This document shows positions 1 to 8,112 of a DNA stretch of 37,639 nucleotides, one piece after another (the first letter of the stretch is position 1; each line of letters starts with the position of its first letter). The notes beneath the pieces are model-generated. The model made no database searches and was not told the origin of the DNA. It saw nothing but the letters and a program-made list of their open reading frames with translations. Source of the DNA: a virus; the IMG/VR virus record IMGVR_UViG_3300046812_000362, positions 1-37,639 of that record; one strand, written 5' to 3'. A program made the translations under genes and the position numbers.

Positions 1-40
1 TCCACGCGCAGATTTTTTTGCTTTGGTGGGGCTCCCGCGC

Positions 41-1414
41 ATGAAAACCTTGTGGCCGGCTGACAAAGTCGAGCGCCGGCCGCTGTCGTCGCTGGTGCCG
101 GCGGCGCGCAATGCGCGCACCCATTCGCCGGAACAGGTGGCGCAACTGGCCGCGTCGATCCGGGAATGGGGCTGGACGGTTCCGGTGCTGGTTGACGAGG
201 GTGGCGCGCTGATTGCCGGGCATGGCCGGGTATTGGCGGCGGCTGAGCTGGGGTTGACGTCGGTTCCGACGATGGTGGCGGCGGGTTGGAGCGAGGCGCA
301 GGTCCGCGCCTACCGGATCGCCGACAATAAGCTAGCGCTGAACGCCGGCTGGGACGACGGGCTGTTGCGGCTGGAGCTCGGAGAGCTGCGCGGGCTCGAA
401 GTGGACCTGGGGCTGTTGGGGTTTGGCACCGAGGAGCTCGAGGCGCTGTTCGCGCCGCCGAGCGCCGGGTTGACCGATCCCGACGAGGCGCCCGAGCCTC
501 CGGCGCGGCCCGCGAGCGTGCTGGGCGACGTTTGGTTGCTGGGGCGGCACCGGTTGGTCTGCGGCGATAGCACGGATGCGGGGACGGTTACGGCGGCGCT
601 GGGCGGCACCAGGCCGCACTTGATGGTGACGGATCCGCCTTACGGTGTGGGGTACGACCCGGCATGGCGGCTGAAAACCAATCGTTTCGGGCCATCGGTT
701 GTCGGCACGGTACAGAACGACGATCGCGCTGATTGGTCCCCGGCTTGGCAGCTATTCCCCGGTTCGGTTGCCTACGTTTGGCACGGCGGACTTCATAGCG
801 CCATCGTGCAGGCCAGCCTTGAGGCGGGCGGGTTCCATATGCGCTCCCAAATAGTTTGGGCCAAGCAGCATTTTGTGTTCGGGCGCGGAGATTATCATTG
901 GCAACACGAGCCGTGCTGGTACGGGGTGCGCGGTAGGGGGAAATGGGCCGGAGATCGCAAGCAAACAACACTTTGGACGATCGCCAATCACAATCCGATG
1001 GGCGGTAAGAAAGACGATTCCACGAGCGGCCACGGGACTCAAAAGCCGATCGAGTGTATGAAGCGCCCGATCGAGAACAATTCGAGGCTAGGCCAGGCCG
1101 TATATGACCCCTTCGTGGGTTCCGGTACGACAATCATCGCCGCCGAGATGACCGGCCGCGCCTGCTACGCCATCGAGCTCTCGCCAGCTTATGTCGACGT
1201 CGCGGTGCGGCGTTGGCAGAGCTTCACCGGCGAAGAGGCGATGCTCGAAAACGAGGGGCGCAGCTTCGCCGCGGTTGCGGCCGAGCGGGTTCCTTACGAC
1301 GAAGACGCCGACAGCCTTGGCAGCTACCACGACGCGGTGGCGGCGGTGGGCAAGCGGGTCAAAGCCGGCGCGCCGGTGCCTGAGTTCTTTCTGAAACAGC
1401 AGCAAGGAGCATAG
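41..1414 (+). CDS. ParB-like nuclease domain fused to DNA adenine-type methyltransferase
   Basis: Two-domain protein of 457 residues. The N-terminal part (about residues 8-95) is a ParB/Srx-type domain, with the hallmark LIAGHGRVLAA and RIADNKLAL stretches. The C-terminal part is a beta-class amino-methyltransferase: DPPYGVGYD (catalytic motif IV, about 198-206) comes before the SAM-binding motif DPFVGSGTT (about 356-364). It should methylate an exocyclic amino group, probably N6-adenine given DPPY. ATG at 41 was chosen because a G-rich stretch (GGTGGGG, 25-31) lies in ribosome-binding position; in-frame TTG 23 and GTG 26 are alternatives. It overlaps the packaging genes' operon, a usual place for such fused enzymes in alphaproteobacterial phages. 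Its last 35 residues resemble the start of the 32717 gene. Family is clear; target sequence is unknown. Confidence 0.9.
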   Translation: MKTLWPADKVERRPLSSLVPAARNARTHSPEQVAQLAASIREWGWTVPVLVDEGGALIAGHGRVLAAAELGLTSVPTMVAAGWSEAQVRAYRIADNKLALNAGWDDGLLRLELGELRGLEVDLGLLGFGTEELEALFAPPSAGLTDPDEAPEPPARPASVLGDVWLLGRHRLVCGDSTDAGTVTAALGGTRPHLMVTDPPYGVGYDPAWRLKTNRFGPSVVGTVQNDDRADWSPAWQLFPGSVAYVWHGGLHSAIVQASLEAGGFHMRSQIVWAKQHFVFGRGDYHWQHEPCWYGVRGRGKWAGDRKQTTLWTIANHNPMGGKKDDSTSGHGTQKPIECMKRPIENNSRLGQAVYDPFVGSGTTIIAAEMTGRACYAIELSPAYVDVAVRRWQSFTGEEAMLENEGRSFAAVAAERVPYDEDADSLGSYHDAVAAVGKRVKAGAPVPEFFLKQQQGA

Positions 1415-1858
1415 ATGCCGAGGGGCGGAGCAAGACCGGGCGCAGGACGGCCGAAGGGCGTCAAGGAAGGCGACGGCCGCAACCGGCACGAGCCGACCGA
1501 GAACGGGCGCAAGAGCGTCGAGGCGATGGCCGGGTTTGGCATCCCCGAGGAGGACATCGCGCGGGTTATCGGCATTAGCGGGAAGACCTTGCGCGAACAT
1601 TACCGCGACGAGCTCGACGTCGGGCACGTCAAGGCGAACACGCGGGTCGCGCAGAACCTTTTCACGATTGCCACCGGCAGCGGCGGCGGTGCGGTCACGG
1701 CGGCGATCTTCTGGCTGAAGGTGCGGGCCGGCTGGAGCGAGTACGCGCCGGCGCCGGTTACGACGCCACGGCCCGAGGCGCTGGGCAAAAAGGAGCAGGC
1801 GCAGGTCGCGTCCGAGGAAGCCGGGCGCGGCAATGAGTGGGGCCATCTGGTCCATTAG
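1415..1858 (+). CDS. Small terminase-like DNA-binding protein
   Basis: A 147-residue protein starting directly after the preceding stop codon, with AAGGAG (1404-1409) as a well-placed ribosome-binding site. The N-terminus is basic and glycine-rich (GGARPGAGRPKG), like the AT-hook-like start seen on many phage packaging proteins. A helix-turn-helix-like segment follows (EEDIARVIGISGKTLREHY, about residues 50-68). Position immediately upstream of the large terminase, size and HTH all fit the DNA-recognition (small) subunit of terminase, which would bind the cos or pac site. The sequence itself is not diagnostic, so the role is inferred mainly from context; a general DNA-binding protein is the alternative. 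Confidence 0.72.
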   Translation: MPRGGARPGAGRPKGVKEGDGRNRHEPTENGRKSVEAMAGFGIPEEDIARVIGISGKTLREHYRDELDVGHVKANTRVAQNLFTIATGSGGGAVTAAIFWLKVRAGWSEYAPAPVTTPRPEALGKKEQAQVASEEAGRGNEWGHLVH

Positions 1859-1861
1859 CCG

Positions 1862-3574
1862 ATGATGTCGCCCTTCGCGCTGCCGGATTGGGAAGTTCGG
1901 TTGCGGCGGGGGCAGACGTTGATGCCGCCGTTGCCGTGGCTCGACAGCGCGGAAGCCGGCCGCGCGGTGGCGATCTTCGACAAGCTGCGGTTGCCCGATG
2001 TGATCGGCCGGCCGGCACTGGCTGACGCGGCCGGCGACTGGTTCCGCAACATCGTGCGGGCGCTGATGGGCTCCGTCGAAGACGACGGCGAGCGCCAGGT
2101 GCGCGAGGTCTTCTGCCTGACGCCGAAGAAGCAGTCGAAGACGACCTATGGCGCGGCGCTGATGGTGACGGCGCTGTTGATGAACCGGCGGCCGCGGGCC
2201 GAGTTTCTTTTGATTGGGCCGACCAAGATCACCGCCGATTTGGCGTTCGATCAGGCCGCCGGCATGATCGAGGCCGACCCGGACGGGTTCCTGCAGAAGC
2301 GCATGTTTGTGCAGGAGCACCTGAAGACGATCACCGACCGGCGCACCAAGGCGCAACTGCTGATCAAGACCTTCGATGCCAAGGTGCTGACCGGGGTGAA
2401 GCCGGCGGGTGTGCTGCTCGACGAGCTGCACGAGATATCGAAAAGCGCGCGGGCGGCGCGGGTGATTGGGCAGATCCGCGGCGGCATGCTGCCGATCCCG
2501 GAATCGTTTCTGGTGTTCATCACGACGCAATCGGATGAGCGGCCGGAAGGCGCATTTCTGGCCGAGTTGCAGATGGCGCGGGACATCCGAGACGGGCGGG
2601 CGGCGGGTGCCATGCTGCCGATCCTCTATGAGTTTCCGCGCGACATCATGACCGGCAGCGGTTGGTCGGATCCGGTCAACTGGCCGATGGTGATGCCGAA
2701 CCTCGGCCGCTCGGTGACGCTGGCGCGGCTCGAGGATGAGTTCGCCACCGCGAAGCTGAAGGGCAACGCCGAGCTGCGGCGCTGGGCGTCGCAGCACCTC
2801 AATGTCGAAGTTGGGCTGGCGTTGCGCTCCGACCGCTGGGCCGGCGCCGATTACTGGTCGGGCCGGGTTGAGCCGGGGCTCTCGCTCGACCGGCTGCTCG
2901 ACCGCTGCGAAGTCGTGGTGGTTGGGGTCGACGGCGGCGGGCTCGACGATCTGTTCGGGCTGACGGTGCTGGGCCGCGAGCGCCAGGAAAGCGACGTCGA
3001 CGAGGGCGAGGGCGAAACTCGGCGGGTGCATCGCTGGCTGTCGTGGTCGCATGCCTGGTGCCACGAGGGCGTACTCGACCGGCGGCTGTCGATCGCTGCG
3101 GTGCTGCAGGATTTCGCCGACGCCGGCGAGCTGACCATCGTCGACGACGAGCTCGCCGATCTCTCGGCGATCGTGGCGCACATCGAGGCAATCAAGGACC
3201 GCGGGCTCTTGGCCTGCGTCGCGGTTGATCCGGCCGGCATCGGGGAGCTGGTCGACGAGCTCGCGGCGATCGACGTGACGCTGGAGAACGGCATGCTGAT
3301 CGGCGTCGGGCAGGGCTACCGGCTGATGGGGGCGATCAAGACCGCCGAGCGGCGGCTCGTTAGCGGCGCCCTGGTGCATGCGCCCTCGTCGCTGATGGAT
3401 TGGTGCGTCGGGAACGTGAAGATCGAGCCCACCGCTACCGCGATCCGCGCCACCAAGCAGAATGCCGGCGACGCCAAGATCGACCCGTGGGCGGCGCTGA
3501 TCAACGCCGTCGACCGCATGTCGCTGAACCCGACCGCCGCGCCGGTTTTCGACGTGCAGGCAATGATCGCCTGA
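1862..3574 (+). CDS. terL: Terminase large subunit
   Basis: Packaging motor ATPase-nuclease of 570 residues, the usual length for HK97-type phages. Visible motor motifs: a deviant Walker A (TPKKQSKTT, residues 87-95), Walker B (VLLDE, 184-188) and the coupling motif TTQ (221-223). The nuclease domain shows acidic residues in VVGVDGGGLDDLFG (D357) and ACVAVDPAG (D456), followed by a late acidic site near KIDPWAALINAVD, as expected for the RNase H-like fold. It begins three bases after the small-terminase stop; ATG 1862 and ATG 1865 are equally possible. It cuts concatemeric DNA and pumps it into the prohead through the portal encoded at 6712. Confidence 0.95.
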   Translation: MMSPFALPDWEVRLRRGQTLMPPLPWLDSAEAGRAVAIFDKLRLPDVIGRPALADAAGDWFRNIVRALMGSVEDDGERQVREVFCLTPKKQSKTTYGAALMVTALLMNRRPRAEFLLIGPTKITADLAFDQAAGMIEADPDGFLQKRMFVQEHLKTITDRRTKAQLLIKTFDAKVLTGVKPAGVLLDELHEISKSARAARVIGQIRGGMLPIPESFLVFITTQSDERPEGAFLAELQMARDIRDGRAAGAMLPILYEFPRDIMTGSGWSDPVNWPMVMPNLGRSVTLARLEDEFATAKLKGNAELRRWASQHLNVEVGLALRSDRWAGADYWSGRVEPGLSLDRLLDRCEVVVVGVDGGGLDDLFGLTVLGRERQESDVDEGEGETRRVHRWLSWSHAWCHEGVLDRRLSIAAVLQDFADAGELTIVDDELADLSAIVAHIEAIKDRGLLACVAVDPAGIGELVDELAAIDVTLENGMLIGVGQGYRLMGAIKTAERRLVSGALVHAPSSLMDWCVGNVKIEPTATAIRATKQNAGDAKIDPWAALINAVDRMSLNPTAAPVFDVQAMIA

Positions 3575-3596
3575 CGAGGCATACGGGAAACTAGGC

Positions 3597-5525
3597 ATGA
3601 CCCTGGTACGCAAAACCGCCGCCGGCAAGGTGGACGGGGCGCTTTCTTATGTGCTCTCGGACGCCACGGTGGACCGCTACGGCGACATCATCGAGCCCGA
3701 CGGTTGGGAACTCACGTGGTTTAAGCAAAATCCAATTGCATTGTTTAACCACAACGCCAACGCGCCGATCGGCACTTGGCGAAATATTCGGGTTGACGCC
3801 GGCAAGCTCATGGCTGAGCTCGAGCCGGTGGCGCCAGGCACAACGCAACTGGCCGATGATGTTAGACGGCTGATTGAAGCAAACGTTCTCCGCGCGACTA
3901 GCGTGGGTTTTCAATCTATCGAGAATGTGCCGATCGATCCAAAGAATCCGTGGAACGGCACGCGCTATCTGAAGCAAGAGCTTCTTGAAACCAGCATCGT
4001 TAGTGTCCCGGCGAACCCGGCGGCACTGCAACTGGCGCGATCTCTCGGGATCTCGGACGACACCATAACCCTGGCCTTCGGCGAGCATGCCGTAACGAGG
4101 CGGGACGTGGTGAAAACCGGCGGGCAAGCCGTGATGAAGCCCCTATCGAGGGGAACACCCATGACTGACCAAACCATCAGTAGGCAGATTGAGGATCGGC
4201 AGGGCCGGCTAAACGCGGCGCGTGACCAACTGGCCGAGCACACGCGCGACCCTGAGCACGACATCGAGGTGGCGAACACGATCACCGCCGAAATTGACGA
4301 GCAAGAGAGGCGCCTAGCGTCGTTGCGAGAAACCGAGCGGCGCATCGGGTTGCGCACCGTGCAGCAGGAGGTGCTGCCGCCGACGATGGGCCACAATGGC
4401 GGGCCGCCGATGGTGGCGCGCCGGCCGCTCGGGCTGGCGAGCCGGGACGTGTCGCCGGGTGATTTGTACCTGCGGGCGATCTCGGCACGGTTCCAGGCAT
4501 ATGCCCGGGGCATGCCGGTCGAGGCGGTGCTGGCCGAGCGTTACCCGGACCACGAGCCGACCGCGATTGTCACCCGCGCGGCGATTGCCGGGGCGACCAC
4601 GACGACGACCGGTTGGGCGTCGGAACTGGTGCAACTGGCGCAGGGCGAGTTCATCAACAGCCTTATGCCCAATCAGGTGTTCCCGAAGCTCGCGGCGATG
4701 GGCACATCGCTGAATTTCGGGCCAAATAGCGGCGCGATTAAGATTCCGTCGCGCGCGACGACGCCCAGCATCGGCGGCAGCTTCGTGGCGGAATCGGCGC
4801 CAATCCCGGTGCGTCGCCTTGGGACCACGAGCATTACCTTGTATCCCCACAAGGTGGGTGGGATCTCGGTGTTCAGCCGCGAGATCGCGGCTTACAGCAA
4901 CCCCGACATCGAGACGCTGATCCGCAGCAGCATCGTCGCCGACACCCAGATCAACGTCGATGCGTTGCTGCTGGACAACGTGGCCGTGTCGACGACGCGC
5001 CCGGCGGGTCTGACAAACGGCGTCTCGACGCTCACCGCCACCGCGGGCGGCGGCTATGCGGCGTTCCTCGGCGACTTGAATAAGCTCACGGCGCCGTTTT
5101 ATGCCGCCAATGCGGGCCGCAATTTGGCGCTACTGATGAACCCAGCGCAGCGCAATCAATTGATGTTTGCGCCGGGACCGGCCGGCGCACCGTTCGGTTG
5201 GAGCACCCAGTTCACGGATATGTTCACCGTGATAGCCAGCACCAGTGTTACGGCTGGGGCTGTCTATATGATCGATGCTGCGGACTTCGTGTCGGTCACT
5301 GGCGCGCCTGAGTTCGAGGTGTCGGAAGTCGCGACGATCCACATGGAGGACACGACGCCCCTGAACATCGCGACGGGTGCGCAGGGCTCGGGCGTGCTAG
5401 CAACGCCGACTCAGTCGATGTTCCAAACCGCCCAAATTGCCATTCGCATGCTCGCCAACGTCAATTGGGCGATGGTGCGCAGCGGCATGGTGCAGTTTAT
5501 TGGCAGCGGCGTTTCCTGGGCATAA
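3597..5525 (+). CDS. Fused HK97-type prohead protease and major capsid protein
   Basis: A 642-residue fusion of two normally separate head proteins. Residues about 1-165 look like the U35 prohead protease: ALFNHN with candidate catalytic His52, TSVGFQS with candidate Ser102, and ETSIVSVPANPAALQLA. Residues about 190-250 are charged and likely coiled coil, matching the scaffolding delta domain (DRQGRLNAARDQLAEH, EIDEQERRLASLRETERR). Residues about 270-642 are an HK97-fold capsid (ATTTTTGWASELV, then SFVAESAPIPV and the GGISVFSREIAAYS region). A strong internal start lies at codon 189 (see separate entry), so capsid may also be made alone. A rho-independent terminator follows directly. Fusions of this kind are known in some phages; the protease would need to cut itself free during maturation. 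Confidence 0.9.
   Translation: MTLVRKTAAGKVDGALSYVLSDATVDRYGDIIEPDGWELTWFKQNPIALFNHNANAPIGTWRNIRVDAGKLMAELEPVAPGTTQLADDVRRLIEANVLRATSVGFQSIENVPIDPKNPWNGTRYLKQELLETSIVSVPANPAALQLARSLGISDDTITLAFGEHAVTRRDVVKTGGQAVMKPLSRGTPMTDQTISRQIEDRQGRLNAARDQLAEHTRDPEHDIEVANTITAEIDEQERRLASLRETERRIGLRTVQQEVLPPTMGHNGGPPMVARRPLGLASRDVSPGDLYLRAISARFQAYARGMPVEAVLAERYPDHEPTAIVTRAAIAGATTTTTGWASELVQLAQGEFINSLMPNQVFPKLAAMGTSLNFGPNSGAIKIPSRATTPSIGGSFVAESAPIPVRRLGTTSITLYPHKVGGISVFSREIAAYSNPDIETLIRSSIVADTQINVDALLLDNVAVSTTRPAGLTNGVSTLTATAGGGYAAFLGDLNKLTAPFYAANAGRNLALLMNPAQRNQLMFAPGPAGAPFGWSTQFTDMFTVIASTSVTAGAVYMIDAADFVSVTGAPEFEVSEVATIHMEDTTPLNIATGAQGSGVLATPTQSMFQTAQIAIRMLANVNWAMVRSGMVQFIGSGVSWA
4148..4163 (+). promoter_or_regulatory. 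Internal ribosome-binding site and ATG inside the protease-capsid gene
   Basis: GAGGGGAA (4148-4155) stands 7 bases before an in-frame ATG at 4161 (codon 189, MTDQTISRQIEDRQ). This is a stronger Shine-Dalgarno than the one before the gene's own start. Initiation here would give a 454-residue delta-domain plus capsid polypeptide without protease, which would supply capsid in large excess over enzyme. The motif and frame are seen directly; use in vivo is inferred. Confidence 0.5.
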
Positions 5526-5541
5526 GCGCCTTGCGGTAACG

Positions 5542-5566
5542 GGCGGGGCTGCGGCCCCGCCTTTTT
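5542..5566 (+). terminator. Rho-independent terminator after the capsid gene
   Basis: Perfect 8-bp stem GGCGGGGC / GCCCCGCC (5542-5549 and 5554-5561) with a TGCG loop, followed at once by TTTTT (5562-5566). It lies 16 bases past the capsid stop. It would end or attenuate transcription so that capsid mRNA exceeds mRNA for the portal and tail genes downstream. It is the clearest intrinsic terminator in the window. Confidence 0.9.
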
Positions 5567-5574
5567 CATGGGTG

Positions 5575-6027
5575 ATGACGAATATGGAAAGCAGACCTCC
5601 TGATGAGCGAACGGTGCCGCGGCAGCCGCGCGAGGAAGCCGACGCGCCGAATGTGCCACAGCCGACGCAGGCGCGCGCCGACGCCATCAAGGAAAAGACG
5701 GCAGGCGAGGAGGTTGGACCCCTGGCGGCGCCGCGCAACGTGGACGTGCCGTACCTCGGCGGCGACGGCATTGTTGGTGCCACACTGAACTGCACGATGG
5801 GCAATTGGGACGGCGAGCCGACCGGCTATGCCTATGTCTGGAAAAGCGACGGCGCGGATGTGGCTGGTACTGGCGAAAGCTACGTCGTGGCGGCGAGCGA
5901 TGCCGGGCATTCCATTACCTGCGTCGTCACCGCGAGCAATGACGCCGGCAGCACCGAGGCGCCACCGTCCAATGCCGTGGCGGTTGCTGCAGCGAGCACC
6001 GAATCATCCGAAACACGGAGGAAATGA
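5575..6027 (+). CDS. Ig-like domain virion protein, probable head decoration
   Basis: About 150 residues. The N-terminal third is charged, proline-rich and probably disordered (VPQPTQARADAIKEKT). The C-terminal part (from VPYLGGDGIVGATLNC to SNAVAV) has the pattern of a bacterial Ig-like beta-sandwich: G-ATL-C-xGxW, YxYVWKSDGxD, DAGHSITCVVTASNDAGS. Such domains are often found on exposed phage capsid or tail proteins, where they bind carbohydrate weakly. The gene follows the capsid terminator, so head decoration is the leading idea. ATG 5575 and ATG 5584 are both possible starts, and neither has a strong ribosome-binding site. Domain type is fairly sure; location on the particle is inferred. 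Confidence 0.75.
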   Translation: MTNMESRPPDERTVPRQPREEADAPNVPQPTQARADAIKEKTAGEEVGPLAAPRNVDVPYLGGDGIVGATLNCTMGNWDGEPTGYAYVWKSDGADVAGTGESYVVAASDAGHSITCVVTASNDAGSTEAPPSNAVAVAAASTESSETRRK

Positions 6028-6302
6028 TGGAAAGCACGCAATCACGCCGCACCGCGACCACCGCGGCACCGGCAACCCCGGAAACCGAGCGGCGGCTCGA
6101 CGCCAAGGCATTCAAAGAGGAAACCGACCGGCAGATTGCCGAGCGGATATCCTCCCCGCCGGAACAGCCGACGCCGACGCAGGCCGAGGCTAATGCGATC
6201 AAATCGGGCGAGGCAGTGCCGCCAGGCGAAGCCAGAAGCGGGGCGGCGCAAGAGCGGGATGTAAAGCCGGGCACCTCGGGCACGGGATACACCACGCGAT
6301 GA
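6024..6302 (+). CDS. Small disordered virion-associated protein
   Basis: 92 residues starting in an ATGATG that overlaps the previous stop. No cysteine and no hydrophobic core are visible; it is rich in Ala, Glu, Thr, Pro and Gly and is predicted disordered by eye. It shares a short motif with the upstream Ig-like protein: PTPTQAEANAIKSGE here versus PQPTQARADAIKEKT there. This suggests that both carry the same docking segment. Overlaps on both sides (ATGA with the next gene) place it in the head operon. No function can be assigned. Confidence 0.7.
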   Translation: MMESTQSRRTATTAAPATPETERRLDAKAFKEETDRQIAERISSPPEQPTPTQAEANAIKSGEAVPPGEARSGAAQERDVKPGTSGTGYTTR

Positions 6303-6712
6303 TCGCGCGGGCGCTGCTGGCGGCGACGCTGTTACTGCTGCTGCCAGGCGCGGCGGCGGCGCAGAAGATGTGCGACCAGGTCCGGACCAACCTGACGACG
6401 GCGCCCTCGGCGATAAGCGCCAAAGTGCCCGGGAAACCGAACCAACGGATTTATCTCTGCGGCTATATGATTGTCCGCAACGGATCGGCGGCCGGGCAGG
6501 ATTTGCAATTCGAGATATCATCCGGCTCCGGCGTCAACTGCGCTACCGGCAAGACCATTATCCTGCCGAAGATGGCGATTCCATCGAGTGGCGAACTGGT
6601 TAATCGCATTCCATATACCGCGGAAAAGACAGGCCCAGGGGAGTCGGTCTGTCTGGAGGTTTTCGGGTCCGGAACTTCTCTGGTCTCCAGCTTTTACTGG
6701 ACGCAGTTCTAG
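6299..6712 (+). CDS. Secreted protein with Sec signal peptide
   Basis: 137 residues. A clear Sec signal peptide is present: Arg at position 4, a leucine/alanine core and an AAAA-QK cleavage region near residue 22. The mature part is about 115 residues, beta-rich in appearance, with four cysteines (MCDQV, YLCGY, NCATG, VCLEV) that could form two disulfides in the periplasm. Starts with an ATGA overlap and ends one base into the portal start, so it is translationally tied to the head genes. Similar short exported proteins occur near tail genes of rhizobial prophages, but the role is unknown. A secreted protein in the head-assembly operon is unexpected. Confidence 0.78.
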   Translation: MIARALLAATLLLLLPGAAAAQKMCDQVRTNLTTAPSAISAKVPGKPNQRIYLCGYMIVRNGSAAGQDLQFEISSGSGVNCATGKTIILPKMAIPSSGELVNRIPYTAEKTGPGESVCLEVFGSGTSLVSSFYWTQF

Positions 6713-8112
6713 TGGCGAACTGGCTCACCCGCGTGCTCGGTTGGGGCGCGGCGTCGGTGCCTGAAGGCGCGGTGCGGCCGGGGCCATATTTTCTGTCGAA
6801 TGGTTGGCTGCCGGCCGGGAGCCCGTGGAACTACTGGCAATCCGGCCAGAACGTGCGCCCCTACGGCGGGCCGAGCGCCATGCTGGAAGCCTGCATCAGC
6901 GCCTATGCGCAAACCGTGCCGATGTGCAGCGGCGACCACTGGCGCCGGCTCGATAACGGTGGCAGGGAGCGGGTGACCAACTCGGCATTGTCGCGCATCA
7001 TGCGGCACCCGAATGAGTATCAATCGATCTCCGATTTCTTGCTGAATTTGACGCGGCGGTTGTACGAGTGTGGCAACGCCTATGCGGTGGCGCTGCGGAA
7101 CGCCCGAGCCGAGATCACCGAGCTTCACCTGATGCAAAACGGCGCCGCGATGGTTGCCGAGGATGGCAGCATCTTTTATTCGCTGTCGGGCAACGAAATT
7201 ATCGAGCGACGGCTCAATTTGCCTCTGTCCCTGCCGGGTCTCACTAATTTATCGCTGCCCGTGCCGGGTCGCGACGTGCTGCACGTTCGCCTTCATACGC
7301 CGCGGCATCCGCTGAAGGGTGAGTCGCCGATCCTGGCGGCGCAGCTTGATTTGGCGATGTCGGGCGCGGCGCTGAACCAGCAAGTTCAATTCTACGTCAA
7401 CCAAAGCCGGCCGAGCTTTCTGCTGACCACCGATGTCGTGATGAAGCGCGAGCAGGCGCAAGAACTACGCGCATGGTGGAACGAGCAATCGCAGAGCGAG
7501 AACGTCGGCGGCACACCGATCCTGACGAGCGGGCTGAAGGCGCAGCCGGTGCAGACGAGCGCGGTAGACTCCCAACTGGTCGAATCGCTGAAGATGAACG
7601 ACCAGAACATTGCGCTGGCGCTGCGCATCCCACTGCAAATGCTCGGCATCGGAAATTCGACATTCTCCAGCACCGAATTGCTCATGCAGCAGTGGGTCGC
7701 GACTGGGCTCGGGTTCACGCTGAATCACATCGAAGAAGCATTCGGGCTGCTGTTCGGTTTGCGCGGCGTGCCCGACGAATATCTTGAGCTCGACACTCGC
7801 GCCTTGCTGCGCTCGGCCTATCGTGAGCGCATCGAGGGGTTGGCGCGCGGCGTCATCTCGGGCATCTACAGTCCCGACGAGGCGCGGGCGCAGGAAGACC
7901 TTCCAGCCGTGCCGGGCGGGCACGGCGCCGAACCGAGGGTTCAACAACAGGTCGTCCCGCTGAGTTACGGCAGCGAGATGCAACCGCCATCGCCCCAGCC
8001 GGCGACCCCGCCCCCGCAGGACACGCCGCCATCTGATAATGCCGATGCCACCGCCAGCGAACTCGCTTCGTTCCGCGCTGCGTATGACGAACACCGCCGC
8101 CTTGCCGCGTGA
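6712..8112 (+). CDS. Portal protein
   Basis: 466 residues, the expected length for an HK97-type portal, the dodecameric ring at the capsid vertex through which DNA passes. Typical features: [25 protein letters not shown] near the N-terminus, [22 protein letters not shown], and the [19 protein letters not shown] and [14 protein letters not shown] region that is very characteristic of the family. The last 60 residues are proline-rich. The GTG start overlaps the preceding TAG by one base. It lies three genes downstream of the capsid, whereas in most HK97-type phages the portal lies between terminase and protease. Confidence 0.93.
   Translation: MANWLTRVLGWGAASVPEGAVRPGPYFLSNGWLPAGSPWNYWQSGQNVRPYGGPSAMLEACISAYAQTVPMCSGDHWRRLDNGGRERVTNSALSRIMRHPNEYQSISDFLLNLTRRLYECGNAYAVALRNARAEITELHLMQNGAAMVAEDGSIFYSLSGNEIIERRLNLPLSLPGLTNLSLPVPGRDVLHVRLHTPRHPLKGESPILAAQLDLAMSGAALNQQVQFYVNQSRPSFLLTTDVVMKREQAQELRAWWNEQSQSENVGGTPILTSGLKAQPVQTSAVDSQLVESLKMNDQNIALALRIPLQMLGIGNSTFSSTELLMQQWVATGLGFTLNHIEEAFGLLFGLRGVPDEYLELDTRALLRSAYRERIEGLARGVISGIYSPDEARAQEDLPAVPGGHGAEPRVQQQVVPLSYGSEMQPPSPQPATPPPQDTPPSDNADATASELASFRAAYDEHRRLAA

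Noticed and set aside
1088-3628. An 846-codon open frame on the minus strand
   Set aside because: It lies wholly antisense to the methyltransferase and terminase genes, is extremely rich in Arg, His, Pro and Asp, and shows no domain; it is a GC-rich shadow.
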